Part shown: positions 8,553-17,539 of the stretch, in pieces
Layout of the letters: the number at the start of each line of letters is the position of its first letter
How positions within the stretch are numbered: the first letter of the stretch is position 1
Assembly: GCF_042652985.1 (NCBI RefSeq)
Contig: NZ_JBHSHQ010000029.1
Span: 1 to 64,000 of the forward strand
Reading direction: 5' to 3'
DNA: 64,000 bases
Source: Ruoffia tabacinasalis
GTDB taxonomy: Bacteria > Bacillota > Bacilli > Lactobacillales > Aerococcaceae
Notes under the pieces: model-generated
The model's database searches: none
Told to the model about the DNA's origin: nothing
The model's input: the letters and a program-made list of their open reading frames with translations, nothing else
Position numbers and translations under genes: made by a program

Positions 8553-9323
8553 TTAAAAAATATCATTCATTGAGTAGATACCTGGTTCGGCTTGATTAAT
8601 TAAAAATTCTGCTCCAGCCATTGCGCCTCTGGCAAATAACTCTTTTGATCCTGCACGGTGAGTAATTTCAAGTGTTTCTTGATTATTTGCGAAGATAATC
8701 GTGTGTTCACCGACAATATCACCACCACGAATAGCATGTAAACCAACTTCTTGGTGTTCTCTTGCTTCGCCAATACCCTCGCGTCCATACACTTTTGTCG
8801 CACTTTCTGACATACCTTCCTCAACCGAGTCCAGTAACATCTTAGCTGTACCACTTGGTGCATCTTTCTTGTAGCGGTGATGTTTTTCAATGATTTCAAT
8901 ATCATAACCTAAAGGATATAATACTTTACTTAAATGCTTACTCACTTCTTGCATCACATTCACACCGATACTTGTATTGTGAGTATCTAAGATAGCAACG
9001 GATTTACTTGCCTCTTGAATTGCTTGCTCTTGTGCTTCACTTTGCCCTGTAGTTGCAAGCATAAGTGGGAGATTTTGAGCCACTGCAAATGCTAGTAACT
9101 CATCCGTTAATTGAGGAGTTGAAAAATCAATCATCACTTCTGGTTTAATTTCAAGCTCTTCAACCACTTTTGTTAAATCATCAAAATTTGTAGCGATTGG
9201 AAATGGTTGTTCTGTTTCTTCAGTTGATTGCAAACCTGCAACCACTTGATGACCTAACTCTTTCGAGATATTAGTGACAACTTTACCCATAGCGCCATCG
9301 GATCCAATTAGTATAATATTCAC
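8553..9323 (-). CDS. dapB: 4-hydroxy-tetrahydrodipicolinate reductase
   Basis: DapB reduces the dihydrodipicolinate precursor with NAD(P)H in the lysine/diaminopimelate pathway. The 256-residue protein has the nucleotide-binding glycine motif GSDGAMGKVV at 8-17 and the catalytic block KHHRYKKDAPSGTA (147-160), with the general acid His and the substrate-binding Lys. The start codon is GTG at 9323, preceded by AGAGGAT. It is the last gene of the lysine-riboswitch operon, 19 bases after dapA, and ends at a strong terminator. Confidence 0.95.
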   Translation of the reverse strand: MNIILIGSDGAMGKVVTNISKELGHQVVAGLQSTEETEQPFPIATNFDDLTKVVEELEIKPEVMIDFSTPQLTDELLAFAVAQNLPLMLATTGQSEAQEQAIQEASKSVAILDTHNTSIGVNVMQEVSKHLSKVLYPLGYDIEIIEKHHRYKKDAPSGTAKMLLDSVEEGMSESATKVYGREGIGEAREHQEVGLHAIRGGDIVGEHTIIFANNQETLEITHRAGSKELFARGAMAGAEFLINQAEPGIYSMNDIF

Positions 9324-9342
9324 TTTATCAATCCTCTATTCT

Positions 9343-10233
9343 CTATATTGTGTATTTTTCAATTAAGCCTAAGTAAGTATCTAATAATTCAGCACTTTCC
9401 TCACTTGGTGGGACCATAGGTAAACGATATGATAAAGCACAACGGTTCATTTTGTGAACTAAGTATTTTACTGGGATTGGATTCACTTCATCAAATAAAT
9501 CACGGTTAATATCTTCAAGTTTATAATTTAATTGTTGAGCTTCTTCCGTATGTCCATCTAAAGCAAGACGACATAAATCATGAACTTCCTTCGGTAAGAT
9601 ATTAGCGGTTACTGAGATAGCACCTTTACCACCTAAAGCGATAATATCGTAATTTAAATCGTCATTCCCTGAATAAACTGCGAAATCATCTGGCACATTA
9701 TCAAGCACTGCGCGAGTATAATCTAAATTACCTACCGCATCTTTTAAAGCCACAATATTTGGATGCTCTGCTAGAATACCCACTTGTTCTGGTGTTAATG
9801 ATGTACCGGTTCTAGAGGGAACATCGTATAAAATAATTGGGATGTTTACTGAATCAGCAATCGCTCGGAAGTGAGCTAACATACCATTGTAAGATGCCTT
9901 ATTGTAATATGGGGTGACGATAAGTAATGCATCTGCTCCCACATGCTCAGCTTGTTGACTTAGTTTTATAGCGTGACGTGTATCATTAATACCTGTTCCT
10001 GCAATGACTGGAAGTTTTTCTTCAACATGTTTTACAGCAAATTTAATCAACTCAATTTGTTCTTCATCTGATAAAGTTGAACTCTCACCCGTTGTTCCAG
10101 TGATTACTAAAGCATCTGTATTATTTTCTAAATGAAAGTCTAATAGGCTTTCAAATGCGCGCCAATCGATTTCCTTTGTGTTCTCGATAAATGGGGTAAC
10201 CAATGCAACTGCTGAACCTTCGTAAATACTCAT
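9343..10233 (-). CDS. dapA: 4-hydroxy-tetrahydrodipicolinate synthase
   Basis: DapA condenses pyruvate with aspartate semialdehyde, the first step of the lysine branch. The 296-residue TIM-barrel protein shows GTTGESSTL (46-54), the catalytic tyrosine in ILYDVPSRTG (Y136) and the Schiff-base lysine K164 in VALKDAVGN. The ATG is preceded by TAGGAGG. It sits 13 bases after lysA in the same operon. Confidence 0.96.
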   Translation of the reverse strand: MSIYEGSAVALVTPFIENTKEIDWRAFESLLDFHLENNTDALVITGTTGESSTLSDEEQIELIKFAVKHVEEKLPVIAGTGINDTRHAIKLSQQAEHVGADALLIVTPYYNKASYNGMLAHFRAIADSVNIPIILYDVPSRTGTSLTPEQVGILAEHPNIVALKDAVGNLDYTRAVLDNVPDDFAVYSGNDDLNYDIIALGGKGAISVTANILPKEVHDLCRLALDGHTEEAQQLNYKLEDINRDLFDEVNPIPVKYLVHKMNRCALSYRLPMVPPSEESAELLDTYLGLIEKYTI

Positions 10234-10246
10234 TATAAATATCCTC

Positions 10247-11542
10247 CTATATAATATTATTTGCTATGATATCTTCAAATGACTGACGTTTGACTGTTAA
10301 GTAACTTTTCTCACCATCAATATGCACCATGGCAGGAATGGGAATGTGATTATAATTGCTTGCCATAGAATAATTATACGACCCTGTCCCATTTACTAGT
10401 AATAAATCACCTGTTTCAACTTGAGGAAGATCAATCTTATTAATCACGACATCCCCACTCTCACAGGCCTTACCAGCAATGGTGTACGTTTCTTTAATCG
10501 GTTCGTTAATTTTATTCGGCAAGGCTGCTTCGTATTCAGCCTGATATAAAGCAGGACGGATATTATCAGTCATCCCGCCATCGATAAAGGCGTACTTCTT
10601 ACCACCTACAGTCTGCTTAATATCACCAATCGTATACAAAGTACTTCCAGAATTGTTAACTAAAGATCTTCCAGGTTCAATTGTCACCTTCTCTAATTGA
10701 ATCCCGTATTCAGTAGACTTTTCATGAACATGCTCGATAAAATCTGGTAAGAATTCAGCAATATCAAACGGTTTATCCTCTTGGGTATAGTAGACGCCAA
10801 AGCCTCCGCCGAAATTAATTTCTCTAATCGGAATATTTAAATTCGTTTGAATCCGTTGAGCAAATAATAACATTTCATCCGCTGCTTTAATAAAAGATTC
10901 TGAATCAAATATTTGACTACCGATGTGACAATGTAAACCTGCTAATTCAATATTATCATAGTTATAGATAGTTTCTATAATGTCTTCAATATTGTCATCG
11001 AAGACACTCTCACCAAATTTTGAATCTAAGTTAGCAGTTTTAATGTATTCGTGTGTATGTGCTTCAACTCCAGGATTTAAGCGTAATAACGCGCGTTGCT
11101 TTTTCCCTTTTTGTTCTAAAATATTATTTAGTCTATCAGCTTCCATTCGATTATCGATGACAATCGTTCCAACTTCTTGATCAACCGCAAAAGCTAATTC
11201 CTCGTCTAATTTGTTATTCCCGTGAAAGTACATCTTCGATGGCTGAACGCCACCTTTCTTTCCAGTATAGATCTCCCCTGCACTAACAACATCTTGTCCA
11301 ATACCATACTCTGAAATCAATTTTGCAATCGCTAGTGTCAAAACAGACTTCGATGCAAATAATAATTCTGTCTCAAAGTAAGGATTCTCTAATGCTTCTT
11401 TGAAACGATACACGCGATCTCTAAAACTCTCTTCATCGAAAATATAAAGCGGTGTTCCATACTGTTGAGCTAAATCTGAATATTTATGATGTGAATGAAC
11501 CAGTTCGTTATTCACCTTCGTTTGATACGGTTCTAAATGCAT
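10247..11542 (-). CDS. lysA: Diaminopimelate decarboxylase
   Basis: LysA converts meso-diaminopimelate to lysine using PLP. The 431-residue protein has the alanine-racemase-like barrel with the PLP lysine K65 (LLFASKSVL), a glycine-rich phosphate-binding GGGFGVYY segment and the C-terminal CESGD motif that completes the partner active site in the dimer. The ATG follows AAGGAGTGG. It is the first gene after a lysine riboswitch, so lysine should repress lysA, dapA and dapB together. Putting lysA first means the last step of the pathway shares control with the first two. Confidence 0.96.
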   Translation of the reverse strand: MHLEPYQTKVNNELVHSHHKYSDLAQQYGTPLYIFDEESFRDRVYRFKEALENPYFETELLFASKSVLTLAIAKLISEYGIGQDVVSAGEIYTGKKGGVQPSKMYFHGNNKLDEELAFAVDQEVGTIVIDNRMEADRLNNILEQKGKKQRALLRLNPGVEAHTHEYIKTANLDSKFGESVFDDNIEDIIETIYNYDNIELAGLHCHIGSQIFDSESFIKAADEMLLFAQRIQTNLNIPIREINFGGGFGVYYTQEDKPFDIAEFLPDFIEHVHEKSTEYGIQLEKVTIEPGRSLVNNSGSTLYTIGDIKQTVGGKKYAFIDGGMTDNIRPALYQAEYEAALPNKINEPIKETYTIAGKACESGDVVINKIDLPQVETGDLLLVNGTGSYNYSMASNYNHIPIPAMVHIDGEKSYLTVKRQSFEDIIANNII

Positions 11543-11571
11543 TCTTCCACTCCTTAAATAAAAGTAAACAA

Positions 11572-11807
11572 AAAGCGACTACGAACAAAAGGTTCGTGGT
11601 CGCTTTCACTAATCAATCCATCTTGATTTGAGTTGACGTATCCTTTTGCCTGGTAATTGATTGCACCTTATTATCACTTTGGCTCTTTGATAATAACAGT
11701 GACCAACCTCTTAAAGTCAGTCCCCAACGAAAGTCGTTTCGGCGATATCCCCTTTCCACGTGTGTGTACTTTTGTCAACCGCGCCTCGCACAATACCTCT
11801 TTAACTT
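11572..11807 (-). promoter_or_regulatory. Lysine riboswitch (L box) upstream of lysA
   Basis: The minus-strand leader contains the conserved L-box elements in order: GAGGCGCG, AAAAGTA, GGAAAGGGGA, ATCGCCGAAACG, TTGGGGACTG, then CACTGTTATTATC with its complementary GATAATAAGG. The expression platform is a 15-base-pair terminator (11572-11586 with 11592-11606) followed by a T-rich tract. Lysine binding should favour the terminator and shut off lysA-dapA-dapB. Confidence 0.93.
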
Positions 11808-11813
11808 AAATAT

Positions 11814-11842
11814 ACTATATCAATGGTAAATTACAATGTCAA
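11814..11842 (-). promoter_or_regulatory. Promoter of the lysine riboswitch operon
   Basis: On the minus strand, consensus TTGACA (11837-11842) and TATAGT (11814-11819) have a 17-base spacer directly upstream of the L box. Confidence 0.88.
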
Positions 11843-11940
11843 CAGGATTAAGATAGGATTAAAATTTTAATGTCAATTATTAAATCTAAGCATTTTTAAC
11901 TTGACATTTTATGCGATAATGCTTAAGTTTAATAGGTATA

Positions 11941-11983
11941 AATTGAAAATTAAAAAGGAATCTCTCTTTTTAATAATTCAATT
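11941..11983 (+). promoter_or_regulatory. 5' UTR hairpin upstream of asd
   Basis: Two paired segments (11941-11947 with 11977-11983, and 11949-11957 with 11966-11974) form a 16-pair stem with a small internal loop. It ends 24 bases before the asd ribosome binding site. A consensus TTGACA at 11901-11906 precedes it, without a good -10 box. The hairpin has no T run after it and matches no riboswitch I know. It may stabilise the message or be chance in AT-rich DNA. Confidence 0.45.
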
Positions 11984-12017
11984 ATAAATTAACATACAAT
12001 ATTGAAAGGAGCCAATT

Positions 12018-13007
12018 ATGAGTAAAAAATATCATGTTGCCGTTGTAGGTGCATCGGGCGTAGTTGGTCGTAAAGTTATACAAGTATTAGAAGAACGTCA
12101 ATTCCCAGTGAGTGAACTAAGTTTATTTGCTTCAAGTCGATCTGCCGGTCAAAAAATCCCCTTCAATGGTGAAGAGATTACTATTCAAGAACTAACAGAG
12201 GATGCTTTAACAGCACCCATTCAAATCGCAATCTTCTCAGCAGGTGGAGAAACATCAAAACACTTTGCACCGATTGCTTCAAGTAATGGCATTACTGTCA
12301 TCGATAATAGTTCAGCGTGGAGAATGGATAAAAATATTCCATTAGTTGTCCCTGAGGTGAATGCTGGAGTCTTATCTAAAGATGATAAACTAATCGCAAA
12401 CCCCAACTGCTCAACAATTCAATCCGTTGTACCATTGAAACCACTACAAGAAAATTACGGTATCAAACGTGTTGTTTATAGTACATATCAAGCAGTATCA
12501 GGTGCCGGACGTAAAGGGATTGATGATTTAGAACAAGGTACAACAAGTACTTTCCCTTACGAAATTAACAAAACAGTGATTCCACAAATCGATGTCTTCT
12601 TAGATAATGGTAATACAAAAGAAGAACAAAAGATGATTGATGAAACGCGTAAAATCTTAGGTGTTGAGAACTTACCTGTCTCTGCTACCGCGGTACGAGT
12701 TCCAATCAAAACGTCTCACGGTGTATCTATCAATATTGAATTAGAAAAAGAATTTGATATTAAGAAAATTCGCGAAGAAATTGGAAATATCGACGGAGTT
12801 ATTCTTGCCGATAATCCAGAAACTTTAGACTATCCATTACAATCTGTTGCTGAAGATACAGACAACGTATATGTTGGTCGTATTCGTCGTGATGACTCGG
12901 TAGAAAATGGCATAAACTTATTTGTTGTTGCAGATAATCTACGTAAAGGTGCTGCTACAAACTCAGTACAAATTGCTGAATCATTGATTGCACGTGGCAT
13001 CATTTAA
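12018..13007 (+). CDS. asd: Aspartate-semialdehyde dehydrogenase
   Basis: Asd makes aspartate semialdehyde, the branch point to lysine/diaminopimelate, threonine and methionine. The 329-residue protein has the NADP-binding GASGVVGRKV (11-20) and the catalytic cysteine C131 in NPNCSTIQ. The ATG follows GAAAGGAG. It is transcribed away from the riboswitch-controlled lysA-dapA-dapB operon and has no L box of its own. That fits its need in other branches. It ends at a strong terminator. Confidence 0.95.
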   Translation: MSKKYHVAVVGASGVVGRKVIQVLEERQFPVSELSLFASSRSAGQKIPFNGEEITIQELTEDALTAPIQIAIFSAGGETSKHFAPIASSNGITVIDNSSAWRMDKNIPLVVPEVNAGVLSKDDKLIANPNCSTIQSVVPLKPLQENYGIKRVVYSTYQAVSGAGRKGIDDLEQGTTSTFPYEINKTVIPQIDVFLDNGNTKEEQKMIDETRKILGVENLPVSATAVRVPIKTSHGVSINIELEKEFDIKKIREEIGNIDGVILADNPETLDYPLQSVAEDTDNVYVGRIRRDDSVENGINLFVVADNLRKGAATNSVQIAESLIARGII

Positions 13008-13015
13008 TTAATACA

Positions 13016-13062
13016 AATAGACGACAAGAAATCCAAATTTGGATCACTTGTCGTCTATTTTT
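13016..13062. terminator. Bidirectional terminator between asd and helD
   Basis: A 13-base-pair stem (13016-13028 with 13047-13059) encloses a second palindrome (ATCCAAATTTGGAT). A T run follows on the plus strand. It serves asd and probably the convergent helD. Confidence 0.85.
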
Positions 13063-13082
13063 ATGTCTTTAAGTATTCGTTT

Positions 13083-15269
13083 TTATGCTTGTAGAAACTC
13101 AGTCAACGAATCTGAAAAAGTAATATATAGATTTTTCATTGCTCTAGAACTCGCAGTGTATAAAATTCGCTTATCACGTTGCGTATGATAATTATCGTTT
13201 GATGCATTATGAATCAAGACGTTATCAAATTCCAATCCTTTGGATAAACTAATTGGGATAATAGTTAGATTTAATCGATCCAACAGTTCTTGGCCTAGTA
13301 ATTGTTCCAGTTCATCAGCCTCAACCATTGTTTTTGTAATCAATGTTAATGCTTTCCCATCTAGTTCTTGGTGAATCTCTTCTAATAATTTTATATTATC
13401 AGCTTTTGTCTCAACCTTAATAATTTTAGGTTCATTTCCGGCCGGACGAATCGGAACAATTTCCCATTCATCGTTATTAGTTGCGAGTCGATTGAATAAG
13501 CGCGTAATGGATCCGCTTGAGCGGTAGCTATTCACCAATTGATATAACTCAACATTCTCTGAACGGGCTGAGAAATTATTGATAATATCTTGGAATTTGA
13601 TATTCGCATTAAATATCGCTTGGTTCTCATCCCCTACCATGGTAAACGCTGATTTAGGAAACAAGCTCACTAATAAGCGAATTTGTGCTTCTGTATAGTC
13701 CTGAACTTCATCCACAAGTACAAATCGCATATTGGTTAGTGATAATTTTTCGATGAAACGATTATAAATGTAAATAAATACAACAGCTTCATCTATGTTT
13801 AATATGCCATCCGGATTAAATTGATAAACTTCTTGTGTATACGCAAAGTAAATTTTTTCAAAAATACCTTGCAAATTGATCCAAGCTAAACCACGAACAT
13901 CACGGGTTACTTGACTGTATTGAATATGAACATATCTTTTGGCATATTTGTTTATCGTTTGAGGTGAATCATCCGTAATCAGCTCTTTAAAGAACTTTTG
14001 CTGTAAAGATTCAGGTAATGACATCACTCGGTCAATCACGTTTGGTTTTTGAGCCAATTTAGTCATTCGTCTCTCCCAATTACTTGATAATAATTGTCGC
14101 GTCGCTTGAATACGTGCAATTAACGGCGAGCTATCAGGCGTCTGTTCAAAAGCTTTTAAGATCTTTTCAGTCGAAACAATTTCTTTGTCTTTACGTAAGA
14201 CTGGATTAAAGAAATCCATATGTTGTAAAATTAACTCTTCTGACTCATTAATAAAATCAATAAAGGAAGCACTTCGAATAATCTCTGTTTGCTTCGGAAC
14301 CTCGTGACTACTAATACGGTTAAAATACGTTTGTTCATCCTCTAATTCCATTGACAAGTGTCTCCCTACAAATTGTAAAAGCGTCATATTCAATGGCGTT
14401 TTCTCACCTAATGATGGAAGCACATTAGATATATACGATACAAAATGCTCATTCGGAGATAAAATTAAAATATTATCAGAGGTGATTTCTTTACGAAATG
14501 AGTAGAGTAAATATGCAATCCGTTGCATAATCGTAGAAGTTTTCCCACTCCCAGCCACTCCATTGACTAGAATGATCGGATGTTTCGTATCTCGAATAAT
14601 GACATTTTGCTCACTTTGAATGGTTGATGTGATATCTTGCATCAAACTAGAACTATCTTGTTCTAAAGCTTCTAGTAACACATCATCTTGAATCGACACC
14701 GAAGTATCGAAAAACTTCAATAAAGTATCTTTATCGATAACGAATTGTCTACGTTTATCAATTTCTACTTCAATCATGTTGCCATTGACTTCATAAGCAG
14801 ACTCGCCAGTTGTATTATTATAGAATAACTCTGCGATTGGTGAACGCCAGTCATAGACAAACTTTGCGTAATTATCATCATCAAAACTATTAATACCAAT
14901 GTAGAATGACTCTGCTTCTTCATCCTCTAGAAAATCAACGTCCACTTTACCAAAATAGGGAGCATCCAATGACCGTTTGACATTTTCCAATAATTTTTCA
15001 GCTGAGATAATCCGTGAATTCATTTGATCTATCTCGCGGTTCTTCATCTCAATTGTTGAGAAAGTGTCCATATTATCAGAAAAACTACTAAAATCGACCC
15101 GAACATCTTCGGACATCTTTTGAACAAAAGCCAGCCCGTCTTCACGAGCTTCTTTAACAAATGCATCGAGGCTATCTCTACTTTGTAACATTTTCTTATA
15201 TACAAAGTCTAAATATTCCGCTTCTTTAGCAAATTCTTTCTCATAATCATGCAAATTGTTCTGAGTCAT
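13083..15269 (-). CDS. helD: HelD-like RNA polymerase-recycling helicase
   Basis: The 728-residue protein is a superfamily 1 UvrD-like ATPase with the N-terminal coiled-coil extension (about 1-110) that distinguishes HelD from repair helicases. It has Walker A GVAGSGKT (237-244), the DEVQDY Walker B box (motif II) and the C-terminal LSKGLEFDNV and YTASSRAMKNL motifs. HelD frees stalled RNA polymerase from DNA. It is slightly shorter than the Bacillus protein (about 775). The ATG follows AAAAGGGGAA. It is monocistronic between two terminators. Confidence 0.85.
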   Translation of the reverse strand: MTQNNLHDYEKEFAKEAEYLDFVYKKMLQSRDSLDAFVKEAREDGLAFVQKMSEDVRVDFSSFSDNMDTFSTIEMKNREIDQMNSRIISAEKLLENVKRSLDAPYFGKVDVDFLEDEEAESFYIGINSFDDDNYAKFVYDWRSPIAELFYNNTTGESAYEVNGNMIEVEIDKRRQFVIDKDTLLKFFDTSVSIQDDVLLEALEQDSSSLMQDITSTIQSEQNVIIRDTKHPIILVNGVAGSGKTSTIMQRIAYLLYSFRKEITSDNILILSPNEHFVSYISNVLPSLGEKTPLNMTLLQFVGRHLSMELEDEQTYFNRISSHEVPKQTEIIRSASFIDFINESEELILQHMDFFNPVLRKDKEIVSTEKILKAFEQTPDSSPLIARIQATRQLLSSNWERRMTKLAQKPNVIDRVMSLPESLQQKFFKELITDDSPQTINKYAKRYVHIQYSQVTRDVRGLAWINLQGIFEKIYFAYTQEVYQFNPDGILNIDEAVVFIYIYNRFIEKLSLTNMRFVLVDEVQDYTEAQIRLLVSLFPKSAFTMVGDENQAIFNANIKFQDIINNFSARSENVELYQLVNSYRSSGSITRLFNRLATNNDEWEIVPIRPAGNEPKIIKVETKADNIKLLEEIHQELDGKALTLITKTMVEADELEQLLGQELLDRLNLTIIPISLSKGLEFDNVLIHNASNDNYHTQRDKRILYTASSRAMKNLYITFSDSLTEFLQA

Positions 15270-15360
15270 AAACTACATTCCCCTTTTCTTTACTGCATCT
15301 TATTGTAAAAATCGCCGAATAGCTATCTTATACCGATTTATCATATAAAGCAACAACAAA

Positions 15361-15399
15361 ATAGCTACCATTAGCTGATTATGTGCTAACGATAGCTAT
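15361..15399 (-). terminator. Terminator after the YneR-like gene
   Basis: Arms 15361-15375 and 15385-15399 form 15 pairs on the minus-strand RNA, two of them G-U, then TTTTGTTGTT follows. The plus-strand RNA would have mismatches, so it serves the minus-strand gene. Confidence 0.8.
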
Positions 15400-15422
15400 A
15401 AATTTTATTTACTAATTTGGTC

Positions 15423-15761
15423 CTAGTTTAAATCCACACCGTCTTTACGGTAAATGTATTTTGGTTCATTTAATTCATCATTAAAAGAAACTACTAAGTC
15501 ATGTTCTTTAAAGAACCACTCATCGTCTTTTTCAATAAAGAATAATAAGCCATTATCAGAAGTAAATGTAACAATTGGTGAATGTGGCTCGGTAGGCTCA
15601 ACTTGTAAAGCAAATGAATCTTGTACTGGACTACTTCCGTAGATCATTGTTTTAAAGCGAATTCCTGCACCTTCGGCTCTTCCAACTTCTTCTTCAAACC
15701 ATTTGACTGCTTTATCTTCAACAATTAATTCCATATATATGTGCGTGGCATAAATAGCCAC
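15423..15761 (-). CDS. YneR-like HesB/IscA-fold protein
   Basis: This 112-residue protein resembles Bacillus YneR, of the Fe-S biogenesis HesB/IscA fold: ELIVEDKAVKWFEEEVG at the start, then a middle strand region FALQVEPTEPHSPIVTFTSDNGLLFFIE. It contains no cysteine at all, so it cannot ligate a cluster as IscA does. Function is unknown. The start is odd: the only good ribosome binding site (AAAAGGAGG) is 2 bases from the GTG at 15761, closer than usual. The first in-frame ATG (15734, MELIVED) matches the usual family N-terminus but has no ribosome binding site. Confidence 0.7.
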   Translation of the reverse strand: MAIYATHIYMELIVEDKAVKWFEEEVGRAEGAGIRFKTMIYGSSPVQDSFALQVEPTEPHSPIVTFTSDNGLLFFIEKDDEWFFKEHDLVVSFNDELNEPKYIYRKDGVDLN

Positions 15762-15845
15762 TTCCTCCTTTTATTATCACTATGCTTTGAGTATAAATGA
15801 TTTTTATTATAATAACCAGTATTCTGCTTGAATAAATTGAATTGC

Positions 15846-16475
15846 TTATACGAGCTCATGCTGGTAAGCATAGATAGTTGCTTGTGTGCGGTCATTTACT
15901 TCAAGTTTAGATAAGATATTCGAAACATGTGTTTTTACTGTTTTTAGCGTGATGAATAGCTCATCTGCAATTTCTTGATTTGTATACCCTTTTGAAACTA
16001 ATAATAATACTTCTAATTCACGATTCGTTAAATCATCGTGCGCTTGTTTTTGTCTGGATTTATCTTCATATTCTAACAACTTACTTGTAACTTCAGGTCC
16101 CATCACCGTGTCCCCTTCGTAAGTCGCACGGATAGCATCCGCAATTTCACTGGCAGAAGACGTTTTTAATAAATAACTCTTAGCGCCAGCTTCAATCGCA
16201 GGATAGACCTTTTCGTCATCGATGAAAGATGTCACAATAATAATTTTGGCTTCTGGCCACTCTTCCATAATTTTTTGAGTCGCTTCTACTCCATCCATGA
16301 CTTCCATCACCAAATCCATCAAGATGATGTCTGGTTTATCTTCTAATGCTTTGTGATAACCCGTGAGCCCATTTTCAGCCTCACCGATCACTTCGATGTC
16401 GGGTTGGACATCCAAGTAGGATGACACCCCTAAACGTACCATCTCATGATCATCGACTAATAATACTTTAATCAT
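15846..16475 (-). CDS. liaR: LiaR-like response regulator
   Basis: The 209-residue regulator has an N-terminal receiver with phospho-acceptor D54 (IILMDLVM) and a C-terminal LuxR/NarL helix-turn-helix (LTNRELEVLLLVSKGYTNQEIA and TVKTHVSNILSKL). With LiaS and LiaF upstream it forms the cell-envelope-stress three-component system known as LiaFSR or VraTSR, which responds to lipid II-interfering antibiotics. Its start overlaps the liaS stop as ATGA. No target operon (liaIH-like) is visible in the window. Confidence 0.9.
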   Translation of the reverse strand: MIKVLLVDDHEMVRLGVSSYLDVQPDIEVIGEAENGLTGYHKALEDKPDIILMDLVMEVMDGVEATQKIMEEWPEAKIIIVTSFIDDEKVYPAIEAGAKSYLLKTSSASEIADAIRATYEGDTVMGPEVTSKLLEYEDKSRQKQAHDDLTNRELEVLLLVSKGYTNQEIADELFITLKTVKTHVSNILSKLEVNDRTQATIYAYQHELV

Positions 16476-17539
16476 ACATTTACCTCTCTTTTCGAAATGG
16501 GAATTTGAATGTCGATTGATGTTCCTTTACCAATTGAACTAATTAAATTCAATATTCCACCTAAACTCTTCACGCGCTCTTCCATATTTCGAAGACCGTA
16601 ATTACCTTTTTGTTTAGCTGTGCTCACATCAAACCCTTGCCCATCATCAATAATTTTTAATTGAATTGAATGTTTGTCTTGAGTTAAATAAATTTCAAAT
16701 TTATTCGCTTTCGCATGCCGCATCGTATTAGATATCGCTTCTTGAACGATTCGGAATAAGTGATCTTCAATCCCACTATCAACTTTTACGGGTGCGAGAT
16801 TCCAATGAATTTCCATTGGGATCTTAGTATCTAATTCTTCTAACAAGTGTTTAATACCTTGATCGAGACGTTGATCCACTAAATCAATCGGTCTTAAGTG
16901 AAGGAGTAATGCCCGCATCTCAGTTTGGGCATTTCCAATAATCTCTTCAACTTTTTTCACAGATTTAGTTACCGATAACTCTTCTCTCTCAGCAACTTCA
17001 CTAATAGCTGAAATCATCATCGTCGCAGCAAATAATTGCTGACTGACTGAATCATGCAACTCGCGCGCAATTCGATTACGTTCTTTCTCAATAATCTCTT
17101 CTTTAGTATCTTCACCAACAAACACTGGTGCTGCCGTATATTCTTGTAGATCCGTCGATAGATCAACAATCTTGTCCCGAAGGCGATTAATATCTTTCGC
17201 CGTTTGTCTTGAAGCATCAAACCAATTTCCGCCTTGCAATTCTTTACGGAATATTTCATTTTGATATTTTCCTAATAATAACCAGTTAATTCGTGCTCTA
17301 ATTTGTTCAAATGGTGAACTCAGTGCAACGGTTAAGATAATCGCTAACACGATACTCATGGTTAAGATAAAGGCGATAATAATCAAATACACTGGAATAT
17401 TAAAAAACTCAACGGTAAACACTTCTGCCAGTGTCATCACATTTAATTCATAAATGAGAATTCCGAAAATGATGACGACAACGGCTGAAAAACTAACAAA
17501 TTGAAAGAAGAATAAATGAGTCCATAAACGAAAATTCAT
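16472..17539 (-). CDS. liaS: LiaS-like sensor histidine kinase
   Basis: The 355-residue intramembrane-sensing kinase has two N-terminal membrane helices (about 13-30 and 49-70) with almost no extracellular loop, then a HAMP-like linker. The HisKA_3 phospho-acceptor is H162 in RNRIARELHDSVSQQL. A HATPase domain ends with DDGQGFDV and NYGLRNMEERVKSLGG. It is co-translated with liaF upstream and liaR downstream by 4-base ATGA overlaps, the usual Lia operon structure. Confidence 0.9.
   Translation of the reverse strand: MNFRLWTHLFFFQFVSFSAVVVIIFGILIYELNVMTLAEVFTVEFFNIPVYLIIIAFILTMSIVLAIILTVALSSPFEQIRARINWLLLGKYQNEIFRKELQGGNWFDASRQTAKDINRLRDKIVDLSTDLQEYTAAPVFVGEDTKEEIIEKERNRIARELHDSVSQQLFAATMMISAISEVAEREELSVTKSVKKVEEIIGNAQTEMRALLLHLRPIDLVDQRLDQGIKHLLEELDTKIPMEIHWNLAPVKVDSGIEDHLFRIVQEAISNTMRHAKANKFEIYLTQDKHSIQLKIIDDGQGFDVSTAKQKGNYGLRNMEERVKSLGGILNLISSIGKGTSIDIQIPISKREVNV

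Noticed and set aside
11901..11930. Strong sigma-A promoter for asd
   Set aside because: TTGACA is perfect, but no acceptable -10 hexamer lies 16-18 bases downstream, so I did not list it as a promoter.
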